From Bryobacterales bacterium (lineage in GTDB: Bacteria; Acidobacteriota; Terriglobia; Bryobacterales; Bryobacteraceae): a DNA stretch of 6,527 bases. Of this stretch, positions 1-6,258 are shown in pieces; the stretch's first letter is position 1; each line of letters begins with the position of its first letter. Both the position numbers and the translations under genes were made by a program. A model generated the notes under the pieces. It saw only the letters and a list, made by a program, of their open reading frames with translations, had not been told where the DNA came from and ran no database searches. Location of the stretch: the NCBI GenBank assembly GCA_025353235.1, contig JANXQZ010000219.1, positions 1 to 6,527 of the forward strand, given 5' to 3'.

Positions 1-1
1 G

Positions 2-589
2 GGGGGAAACTACGGTTATGGCACGGCGCTCAACAACAAAGGCCAAGTCGTGGGACAGTCTAACATCGCTGGCGACAAGTTGTATCACGCGTTCTTCTGG
101 TCCGGCGGCGTTCTCACCGATATCGGAACCTTTGGCGGAACCTTGTCCACGGCGTGGGCCCTCAATGACAACGGCCAGGCAGTCGGATTCGCCCTTCTCA
201 AGGACGGACAGACAGCTCACGCCTTTCTTTACGATAGCAACGCCAAGAGCATGACCGATCTTGGCGCTTCCCCGGGTTTCGCAAACTCGCTGGCGTTCGG
301 CATCAACAAACATCGGCAGGTGGTTGGTATCCTATCCACCGCGCCGGGCACAACGTCGAACGCCGCTCTCTGGGAGAATGGCGGTCCCGCTGTCGACTTG
401 AACCAGTTGCTCGACTCGCCGACGACGCTACACCTGGCGCAGCCGGTGGCGATCACTGACTCGGGAAAGATCGTGGTTGTGGCCCTCACACCTTCCGGGG
501 CCGTCCATTCCGTCGTGTTGGTCCCCAACGGCTATTGCGATCGCGCCTGCGAAGCTGCGCTCGACACGAACGCTCCGATTCAACAGTGA
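2..589 (+). CDS. HAF-repeat extracellular protein, C-terminal part (5'-truncated by window edge)
   Basis: The frame is open from base 2, and the repeat pattern already runs through the first codons, so the true start lies upstream of the window. The GTG at 50 sits inside a repeat and is not a credible start. The 195 visible residues carry HAF-type repeats: a GQVVGQS-like strand end (residues 14-20), HAFFW...TDIGTFGG (29-46), NDNGQAVG (55-62), HAFLY...MTDLG (73-88), INKHRQVVG (101-109) and a decayed NAALW...VDLN unit (120-134). This matches the 'probable extracellular repeat, HAF family' (TIGR02913-like), usually secreted beta-rich proteins of unknown role. The repeats decay toward the C-terminus, as is usual for the last unit. 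The tail has two cysteines four residues apart (C179, C183) and ends NAPIQQ. The signal peptide, if any, is outside the window. The family call is firm; the molecular function is unknown. Confidence 0.85.
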   Translation, partial: GGNYGYGTALNNKGQVVGQSNIAGDKLYHAFFWSGGVLTDIGTFGGTLSTAWALNDNGQAVGFALLKDGQTAHAFLYDSNAKSMTDLGASPGFANSLAFGINKHRQVVGILSTAPGTTSNAALWENGGPAVDLNQLLDSPTTLHLAQPVAITDSGKIVVVALTPSGAVHSVVLVPNGYCDRACEAALDTNAPIQQ

Positions 590-822
590 TGGAATTCGCC
601 AGGCGCGTATGAAGGTGGAGGAGCAAATGGGGGAGTGCAGGTAATGCATTCTGAGGCTAAGGGTAGCCGAGCCGATAAACCCAGAAAACAGTCTGCTGAG
701 CATCGCTGAACGAAGACGGATTTGTGCCGAAAATAGCATAGGCCGCGCCGACGGATAAGGCTACTCCGCTTCATGTTCGATCTGCGTGCATGGCGCTGGC
801 CCGCTCAAACCGACTGGGAGGC

Positions 823-925
823 GGTCACTCCTGTTCGGCGCTGGTATTCACAGTTTTCCAGCAAGAGCCCGTGCACGACGATGCAGGAAGAACAGGGAGT
901 GTGACCGGGAAGCGCAGCTTCCGGG
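823..925. other. Nested inverted repeats, possible structured RNA
   Basis: The segment at 823-836 (ggtcactcctgttc) is nearly the reverse complement of 890-906, with three extra bases on the right arm. Inside it sits gctgg (840-844) against ccagc (858-862), then tgca (872-875) against tgca (882-885). Just beyond, ggaagc (908-913) pairs with gcttcc (917-922) over a 3-base loop, and two further C-G pairs form if one G is bulged. A branched fold is therefore possible from either strand. It matches no riboswitch or RNA family that I know, and such pairing can also arise by chance in GC-rich DNA. Covariation has not been tested. Confidence 0.25.
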
Positions 926-1018
926 CAGGTTCCTGAACAGAATACAATTACGAGTACGATTTAGCTCGGCGGAATTCTGGCTTTTCTTTTCACTTGGGCA
1001 GTCCTTGTTTTTGTAGTG

Positions 1019-1041
1019 ACGCCTCTGGGAGCAGGCGTTTT
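1019..1041 (+). terminator. Weak intrinsic-terminator-like hairpin
   Basis: A 6-bp stem acgcct/aggcgt (1019-1024 and 1033-1038) with an 8-base loop is followed by a short T run (1038-1041). The stem is short, the T tract is only four bases, and it lies about 430 bp beyond the HAF stop codon. It could end a read-through transcript from that gene, or be chance. Confidence 0.25.
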
Positions 1042-1451
1042 AAGACCGTCATGCCTAGCGCCGATTGATCGGCGTGCAGTTTGAACTGAGGCCATTCAGG
1101 TGCGAAGCCTGCCAGAACCGCTTTTATTTCTAAGGTGCCTTCGATGCAGTCCGCAATCACGCTCCGAAAGTGCCGACTCTGAGGTGGAAACGTAACAAAA
1201 GTCTGGGTTTTCGGCCCAATCTGCCCTGTTTTGCCGCGAAGTCGTGATCCAGTCAATGGCCCGGCGGTAATGATACAGCGTGGATTGCTGGTATGACCAG
1301 CAGTGGCGTTCCTGGAGCGCGGTGGGCGAGCTACCTCGGGCCACCCGCCTCCATCGTCCGATCAGCCAGGTAACCCTTAAGCATTAGGCCTTTCAATGTA
1401 CGAGATGCACCAGTAGGTAGCATTTTCGTTCTCTGAGTCGTATCTCTAAGT

Positions 1452-1507
1452 GTCCAACAATCTCGACTGAATTGGAGTACCAGATCCCGATTCTCCGTCC
1501 AACAATC
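1452..1507. repeat. 11-bp direct repeat, 45 bp apart
   Basis: The string gtccaacaatc occurs at 1452-1462 and again at 1497-1507. The 45-bp period is a multiple of three. Read on the minus strand, it places DCWT twice in the unassigned frame at 1331-1621. Function unknown. Confidence 0.4.
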
Positions 1508-1710
1508 ATGCAATGAAATACCGCACAGGTTCAGCCTCCCGACCGGCCGGTAAGCAGTCCGTTTAAAGCAGAGTTCACGTGCGCAGCCGACTTCCTGAGG
1601 TGGTCGATTCGGCTGATGCACATTTCGTTCTCAAGGCTCACGCCATCCACGTGTTTGGCTTATAGCTCAAGTCCGCGCTCACTTCTTCGCTCGGTGCGCT
1701 TCGTGAGAAC

Positions 1711-1793
1711 CTGGAACTCAAACCCGCACCATGCCTAGGTCACAGCACGTTCCGCATCGGTGTAGTCTCCCAGAACGGAGTTCTGGAACTCAA
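1711..1793. repeat. 11-bp direct repeat, 72 bp apart, second copy inside a palindrome
   Basis: The string ctggaactcaa occurs at 1711-1721 and 1783-1793. The second copy is part of the inverted repeat gagttc-tg-gaactc (1778-1791). Such a palindrome could be a protein-binding site, but no gene lies near it, the nearest being the kinase start 450 bp downstream. Confidence 0.35.
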
Positions 1794-1874
1794 TGCCAGT
1801 CGCATAACCTGATTCCACCGTGAGAGCTGGAGTGGCCGAGCATTCGTGAGTGGCGTTGGATGCGAGCGGACGCG

Positions 1875-1902
1875 CCCGTTTTGGCAATCTCTAGGAAACG
1901 GG
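1875..1902. repeat. 7-bp perfect inverted repeat (stem-loop)
   Basis: The arms cccgttt (1875-1881) and aaacggg (1896-1902) are perfect reverse complements around a 14-base loop. No T tract follows on either strand, so it is not a classic intrinsic terminator. Role unknown. Confidence 0.35.
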
Positions 1903-2163
1903 GAACCTCGATATCCCTATCAGCGAGTGCTGCTAACTATCAGTCAATCCAGCCTAAGCATTTCTACCTGAATCGCGATAAAATTCTCCAGGGGACATAG
2001 CGAGAAGTTTTCGTATTCCTAGCCGCAAGATCTGCTTGTTTGATGGCACGTGGCTACAAGCACTTAGCCCGGACCGACCCACGCAAGGTTAATTGGTGGA
2101 AATGCGCAATTATTTAGGTTTGAGCCTAGAGCCAGGCGCTACTGCGCTAATCTTTTACCCATA

Positions 2164-2183
2164 CCCGGTCATTCGGAACCGGG
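2164..2183 (+). promoter_or_regulatory. GC-rich stem-loop in the kinase upstream region
   Basis: The arms cccggt (2164-2169) and accggg (2178-2183) pair perfectly over an 8-base loop, ending 55 bases before the kinase ATG. It could be a leader-RNA hairpin, an operator, or the end of an upstream transcript, although no T run follows. I see no well-spaced -35/-10 pair that would place a transcription start relative to it. Confidence 0.3.
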
Positions 2184-2228
2184 CTTTGCCGGCGGCCAAG
2201 CTCCGACTCCGAAAATTCATCGGTCGGC

Positions 2229-2232
2229 GAGG
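2229..2232 (+). promoter_or_regulatory. Ribosome binding site of the kinase gene
   Basis: The gagg core (within gcgaggt) lies six bases before the ATG at 2239. This is normal Shine-Dalgarno spacing, and it supports that ATG as the start. Confidence 0.6.
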
Positions 2233-2238
2233 TCTGCT

Positions 2239-5148
2239 ATGAAAGGTGAACGCTGGAAGCAGCTCGGCGATTTATTCGAAGCCGCGCGGCAGCAACCGGT
2301 TGATCGCCGCGCCGAGTTTTTGCTGCAAGCTTGTCCCAGTGACAGCGGGCTTCGTGCCGAGGTCGAGTCGCTGCTTGAAGCTGAGGCTGCGGCAGATAAA
2401 GGATCATTCCTCCACGGTTCACCGAGTACCTCAGGAGTCCAGACCACTCCCGCCGTGAAGCTTGGCAACACTCTGGGCCATTTTCAGATCCTGGCTCTGA
2501 TTGGGCGCGGTGGAATGGGTGAAGTTTATCGCGCCAAGGATACCAAGCTAAAGCGGGACGTCGCCATCAAAGTGTTGCCTTCTGCGTTCGCGCAGGACTC
2601 CGGCCGGATCGCCCGTTTCGAGCGTGAAGCGCGCGTAGCAGGCGCGCTGAGCCACCCCAACATCGTTTCCATCTACGGTATTGGCTGCGACAACGGGACG
2701 TACTGGATAGCATCTGAACTAATCAATGGCGACACGCTGCGAGTCATGATCGAAGCGGGGGCGATCCCAGCCGCAAAGGCAATCAAGGTTGCCGCGCAGA
2801 TCGCCGATGGTTTGGAGGCGGCCCATGCGGCCGGTCTGGTTCACCGCGATCTGAAGCCGGAAAACATCATGGTGACGCACGGCGGCCAAATAAAGATCCT
2901 CGATTTTGGACTGGCCAAGGATCGCCGCCCGGCGACGGAATCGACAACTGCCGATCATACTGACGACGGTGTGGTGCTGGGGACGGCCGGGTACATGTCG
3001 CCGGAGCAGGTACGCGGCTCGTCCGCCGACCACCGTTCGGACCTTTTCAGCTTCGGCGTGGTGCTCTATGAGATGCTGTGCGGCAAGCGGGCTTTTGATG
3101 GCGCTTCGTCGGTCGAGGTGATGAACGAGATTCTGAAGGCCGAGCCGCCAGTGTTGCCGACGGCGGTTTCGCCAGCGTTGGCTCGCATCGTGGAACGGTG
3201 CCTGGAAAAGGCGCTGGAACGTAGATTCCAGTCGGCGGCGGATCTCGGTTTCGCGCTTCGATCCCTCGGCGTTTCACCTGCACCGGCAGAGGGGCTGAAG
3301 CAGGGAGCGAGGCGGAAATGGACCTCGCTTGGATGGGTATTCGCCGGGGTTTTTGGGGTTGCGCTCGCAATTTTTGGCTTGGATTGGGGGCGTGCTCCGC
3401 GAGTGATCGAGCGGGCACTGGTCCGGATGGATGTCGATCTCGGGCCAGACATTTCCTTGCGGCCTTTTGATCCCAACTCGGGAACGATTAGTAGCGTGAA
3501 TATCTCTCCCGATGGAACCCGGCTGGCCTATGTTGCCAGTATCGGAGGGAGCCCCCTCAAAATCTTTACCAGACGGCTCGATCAGCCGCAGGCCACGGCT
3601 GTCCCAGGTACCGATGGGGCTAGGTTCGCGTTCTTTTCACCAGACGGTCAATGGATCGGATTCGCCACAGGCACCAAGCTGAACAAGGTATCTGTCGAAG
3701 GCGGCGCGGTAGTCACGTTGGGTAACCGGGTCGTCTTTGGCGCTAGCTGGGGTGAGGATGGAAATATCGTAGTGGATGGAGTGGTCCCCACCAGCTTGAT
3801 GTTGATTCCATCCGGCGGTGGCGAGGGCATCCCTGTGACGGAACTGGCGAGCGGGGAGGACGTCCATGGGTATCCGTACGTCCTGCCGGGCGGCAAGGCC
3901 GTATTGTTTACTGTCTACCGGCATGGCCCGAACGTTGACGATGCCAACATCGAGGTGGTGTCTCTAGCGAATCGCCGTCGAAAGACGCTGCTTAGGGGCG
4001 GCACGGTTCCACACTATGTGGCTACATCGAGAGAGGCCGGTTACCTGATGTACAGCAACAAGGGAACTCTGTTCGCCGTTCAATTTGATTTGAATCGATT
4101 GGAGACGCACGGGACGGCGATTCCAGTGCTGGACGGCGTAGCATTTGAGATGATCGGCGGGGCCGCTCATTTCGACGTTTCCAGCACCGGCACACTGATC
4201 TATCGCAAGGGCAGCGTCGCTGCGGACCGGGTGACAGCGATTCAGTGGCTCGATGCGGCTGGCAAGGGCAAACCGCTCTTGGCCAAACCTGGAACTTACG
4301 ATGCTCTTAGGGTGTCACCGGAAGGCCAACGGCTAGCTGTAGCCGTAGCCGAGGCATCGAACCTGGACATTTGGGTCTACCACAAGCAACGGGATGTTAT
4401 GAAGAGGCTGACCTTTGGTGTACCGGGCATGTCTGGACCAACTTGGACCCCAACCGGCGAGTATATCGTCTTCGGTTCTTTCTCGGATATGTTCTTTGTC
4501 CGAGCTGACGGTTCAACGCAGCCGGAGTTGTTGTTGCGCAGCAAGCTCCAACCCACACCATGGTCCTTCTCGCCAGATGGGAAGCGGCTGGCATATTTTG
4601 AGAGGAGTAACGCGTCCGGTTCTTCTCCCTGGCAGCTCATGACTATTCCAGTCGAGGACAGGGGCGGCCAATTCAAGGCCGGGAAGCCGGAACTGTTTCT
4701 GAAGAATCAGTTCGACAATTATGCTCCAGTGTTTTCACCGGACGGGAGATGGCTGGCGTATGTATCGAATGAATCTGGTCAGTACGAAATATATGTTCGA
4801 CCATTTCCCCTTTCAGCGTCTGCCCAAAATGTCAGGTGGCCTATCTCAAATAGCGGAGGGGATTTACCGGTGTGGTCCAGGGCGAAGCAGGAATTGTTGT
4901 ATCAGTCTGGTGACCAGATCAGGGCCGTGTCTTATTCTGTCCGAGGCGACTCATTTGTGCCGGACAAGCCTCGGGTGTGGCTGTCGAAGCTCGGCGGCGC
5001 GACGAATTTTGATCTGGCACCGGATGGAAAACACCTCGCCGTAGAGATTCCAGTACCTTCCGGGGCTCCGCCCAAGCCCGATCACGAAGCAACTTTCGTG
5101 TTCAATTTTGCGGATGAGTTGCGACGGCGCTTTACGGTCGGGAAGTAG
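2239..5148 (+). CDS. Transmembrane Hanks-type Ser/Thr protein kinase with C-terminal TolB/PD40-like beta-propeller
   Basis: A complete 969-residue protein that phosphorylates Ser/Thr on protein substrates. Residues 1-60 form a helical N-terminal region (ERWKQLGDLFEAA...) common in Acidobacteriota kinases. The kinase domain spans about 82-341: glycine loop GRGGMGEV (89-96), catalytic Lys111 in VAIK, alpha-C Glu130, HRDLKPEN (202-209), DFG (222-224), MSPEQ (253-257), Asp268 in the F-helix, and Arg329 before FQSA. All catalytic residues are intact, so it should be active. HRD with Arg before the catalytic Asp suggests activation-loop phosphorylation; the loop at about 230-250 is rich in Thr. One hydrophobic segment (about 362-381) follows the basic stretch RRK, putting residues 382-969 outside the membrane. 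That part has propeller-blade motifs of SPDG type near 425, 469, 695, 739, 780, 835 and 929. The ligand is unknown. It converges with the ECF sigma gene, a candidate partner. The ATG at 2239 has a good ribosome binding site. Confidence 0.95.
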   Translation: MKGERWKQLGDLFEAARQQPVDRRAEFLLQACPSDSGLRAEVESLLEAEAAADKGSFLHGSPSTSGVQTTPAVKLGNTLGHFQILALIGRGGMGEVYRAKDTKLKRDVAIKVLPSAFAQDSGRIARFEREARVAGALSHPNIVSIYGIGCDNGTYWIASELINGDTLRVMIEAGAIPAAKAIKVAAQIADGLEAAHAAGLVHRDLKPENIMVTHGGQIKILDFGLAKDRRPATESTTADHTDDGVVLGTAGYMSPEQVRGSSADHRSDLFSFGVVLYEMLCGKRAFDGASSVEVMNEILKAEPPVLPTAVSPALARIVERCLEKALERRFQSAADLGFALRSLGVSPAPAEGLKQGARRKWTSLGWVFAGVFGVALAIFGLDWGRAPRVIERALVRMDVDLGPDISLRPFDPNSGTISSVNISPDGTRLAYVASIGGSPLKIFTRRLDQPQATAVPGTDGARFAFFSPDGQWIGFATGTKLNKVSVEGGAVVTLGNRVVFGASWGEDGNIVVDGVVPTSLMLIPSGGGEGIPVTELASGEDVHGYPYVLPGGKAVLFTVYRHGPNVDDANIEVVSLANRRRKTLLRGGTVPHYVATSREAGYLMYSNKGTLFAVQFDLNRLETHGTAIPVLDGVAFEMIGGAAHFDVSSTGTLIYRKGSVAADRVTAIQWLDAAGKGKPLLAKPGTYDALRVSPEGQRLAVAVAEASNLDIWVYHKQRDVMKRLTFGVPGMSGPTWTPTGEYIVFGSFSDMFFVRADGSTQPELLLRSKLQPTPWSFSPDGKRLAYFERSNASGSSPWQLMTIPVEDRGGQFKAGKPELFLKNQFDNYAPVFSPDGRWLAYVSNESGQYEIYVRPFPLSASAQNVRWPISNSGGDLPVWSRAKQELLYQSGDQIRAVSYSVRGDSFVPDKPRVWLSKLGGATNFDLAPDGKHLAVEIPVPSGAPPKPDHEATFVFNFADELRRRFTVGK

Positions 5149-5193
5149 GCGGTCTGCGATTGAACGGTTACTGACACCGCGCTTCGCACTGAG

Positions 5194-5211
5194 GTCGAGC
5201 CGTCGCTCGAC
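5194..5211. terminator. Hairpin between convergent kinase and sigma genes
   Basis: A 7-bp perfect stem gtcgagc/gctcgac (5194-5200 and 5205-5211) closes a 4-base loop in the 83-bp gap between the two stop codons. Its place suits a shared terminator for both strands. No T tract follows on either side, so it would be a non-canonical or Rho-assisted site, or only a transcript-end stabiliser. Confidence 0.35.
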
Positions 5212-5231
5212 GCAGTCCCACCGCCGGAGGT

Positions 5232-5825
5232 TCATCCATGCATCTCCTTGTACAGCCACGCGCGGGCCATGCACCAATCGCGGTTGACTGTGCGTTGGGT
5301 AATGTTTAACACCTTCGCTATGTCCTGAATGGGCATGCCAGCGAAGAATTTCATCTCCACAACTTGGCACTGCCGGGGATCGACTCTCTGTAATCGGGCT
5401 AATGCCTGTTCTAAGGCCAAAATGTCTCCAGAGTTTGTTTCGGCAAGATCAAGCGCCTTATCCAAACTGATTTGCAGAACATCGCCACCGCGCTTACCGG
5501 CTCGGCGTTTGCGGGCGCGATCAACCAGAATCTGTCGCATCACACGGGCAGCGAACTGAAAAAATTGAGTGCGGTCTTGTAACGGCGCCGTGGCTTGATT
5601 TACTAATCGCAGATATGTTTCATGGACCAAGTCGCTAGTCTGAATGCTAATAGCAGCCCGCTCCCGCCGCATGTGCGCCGCGGCGATCTTCCGCAACTCA
5701 ACATAAGTTAGTTCCATCAGGCGCGCTTCCGCTGCAGGTTCCCCATTGCGAAATGCGGCGAGAAGAAGCGTTACCTCGCCAACATGACTTGTTTGCATGG
5801 TGCGTACTAGCCCCGCGTCCGTCAT
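5232..5825 (-). CDS. ECF-type RNA polymerase sigma factor (Sigma70_ECF / TIGR02999-like)
   Basis: A complete 197-residue sigma-70 family factor that directs RNA polymerase to a specific promoter set. Sigma2 covers about 17-112: ELRKIAA (43-49), HETYLRLVN (68-76), FFQFAARVMRQILVDRARKRR (88-108, the DNA-melting and -10 region) and KRGG (111-114). Sigma4 covers about 137-195: LDPR-like VDPR (148-151), VVEMKFF (155-161), then the helix-turn-helix at about 164-191 ending TVNRDWCMARAWL. Most relatives that I recall have TVKRDW, so Asn181 in the recognition helix is notable. Where classical ECF factors have acidic DAED in region 2.2, this one has QTSD (62-65). Length is normal and there is no C-terminal extension. 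The ATG at 5825 is the furthest upstream start (a stop lies two codons before it) but lacks a Shine-Dalgarno; the ATG at 5798 (Met10), with gggg 12 bases ahead, is an alternative. No anti-sigma gene is visible; the convergent kinase is the likely regulator. Confidence 0.93.
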   Translation of the reverse strand: MTDAGLVRTMQTSHVGEVTLLLAAFRNGEPAAEARLMELTYVELRKIAAAHMRRERAAISIQTSDLVHETYLRLVNQATAPLQDRTQFFQFAARVMRQILVDRARKRRAGKRGGDVLQISLDKALDLAETNSGDILALEQALARLQRVDPRQCQVVEMKFFAGMPIQDIAKVLNITQRTVNRDWCMARAWLYKEMHG

Positions 5826-5830
5826 CCATC

Positions 5831-5836
5831 ATATAA
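5831..5836 (-). promoter_or_regulatory. Possible -10 element of the sigma gene
   Basis: On the minus strand ttatat (5836 to 5831) stands five bases before the ATG at 5825 in otherwise GC-rich DNA. If used, transcription would begin at about the ATG, giving a leaderless message, or a leader of about 26 bases if Met10 (5798) is the start. A partial -35 (ccgaca) would lie 19 bases upstream, which is longer than ideal. Weak evidence. Confidence 0.25.
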
Positions 5837-5874
5837 GACCCGCTGGAAGAATTCGTGTCGGCTTTTGCCTTCGC

Positions 5875-5903
5875 TTCGCGCCACTAATAACGAGAGGCGC
5901 GAA
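5875..5903. promoter_or_regulatory. 8-bp perfect inverted repeat upstream of the sigma gene
   Basis: The arms ttcgcgcc (5875-5882) and ggcgcgaa (5896-5903) are perfect reverse complements separated by 13 bases. Their centres are 21 bp apart, two helical turns, so both arms face the same side of the DNA as in dimer-binding operators. The repeat lies 50-78 bases before the sigma start codon. It could equally form an RNA hairpin. No regulator gene is nearby. Confidence 0.4.
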
Positions 5904-5958
5904 ATCCGTTCACTCCGAAGCCAGCATCGAAGCGAGTCAAAGCGGGTGGAGCGTGTCG

Positions 5959-6258
5959 TCAAATCCCCGCTTTCGAGCAAGGCGGAACTGGCGGCTTCAT
6001 CGTTCGAGAGGGTGTGCCTCGGAGAGTGGGGGGGATGGCGTGCGAAAGAAATGAGGAGAATTTGAGTTCCATCCAGATCTGGAGATACCAGCTCGTCGGC
6101 CCGAATCGCTTCATCCCTTCACGAGCGCTGCCTGCGTTACTCGTAATTCTGGCGGATGTAATTGCGCATGCGCCGAAGCTCGCTTCTGTTGCTGCGTTTA
6201 AAGGCGACAAGAGCCCACACCACCCCGCGACGAGAACCATGAGCCATGCGCACCGCAT
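5959..6258 (-). CDS. Doubtful small ORF with a signal-peptide-like N-terminus
   Basis: A 99-codon frame. Residues 3-19 are hydrophobic (AWLMVLVAGWCGLL) and are followed by SPLNAATEA, which resembles a signal-peptidase I site. The remainder has no domain I recognise, is rich in Ser, Pro and Arg, and does not look like a folded family member. No clear ribosome binding site precedes the ATG. Frames of similar length overlap it on the plus strand (6014-6334) and in another minus phase, so it may be chance. If real, it would be a small exported protein on the same strand as, and upstream of, the sigma gene. Confidence 0.15.
   Translation of the reverse strand: MRCAWLMVLVAGWCGLLSPLNAATEASFGACAITSARITSNAGSAREGMKRFGPTSWYLQIWMELKFSSFLSHAIPPTLRGTPSRTMKPPVPPCSKAGI

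Larger units (their letters stand above)
590..2238. other. Long gene-poor interval between HAF gene and kinase gene
   Basis: About 1.65 kb without a convincing gene. The longest frames are 76 codons on + (786-1016) and 88, 82 and 96 codons on - (990-1256, 1096-1344, 1331-1621). None has a recognisable domain, none has a clear ribosome binding site, and the minus frames overlap one another in different phases. A frameshifted relic on the minus strand between about 990 and 1621 cannot be excluded, but I recognise no family in any of the pieces. The stretch 1622-2238 has stops in all frames and only short repeats and hairpins. No tRNA, rRNA, CRISPR, transposase or known riboswitch pattern was recognised. 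Confidence 0.6.

Noticed and set aside
50..589. Complete CDS starting at GTG 50
   Set aside because: The HAF repeat pattern continues in frame upstream to base 2, so the gene is 5'-truncated by the window, not started at 50.
990..1256. 88-codon minus-strand ORF as a gene or transposase remnant
   Set aside because: I recognise no family; the start has no ribosome binding site, and it overlaps another minus frame. Mentioned only under the gene-poor interval.
1829..1841. tRNA-Ser/Leu-like start (ggagtggccgagc)
   Set aside because: Only the acceptor/D-arm-like string is present; there is no anticodon stem, T-arm or 3' acceptor match downstream.
2175..2206. ECF-type promoter (ggaacc as -35) before the kinase gene
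   Set aside because: No suitable -10 occurs at 15-17 bp spacing, and ggaacc is part of the cccggt/accggg hairpin.
3066..3476. 136-codon minus-strand ORF (and the similar one at 3047-3418)
   Set aside because: It lies entirely opposite the kinase gene, is Arg/Ser/Pro-rich and has no domain; a shadow of GC-rich coding DNA.
4951..5370. 139-codon minus-strand ORF across the kinase and sigma 3' ends
   Set aside because: It overlaps the well-supported kinase C-terminus and the sigma4 domain in another phase, with no recognisable domain.
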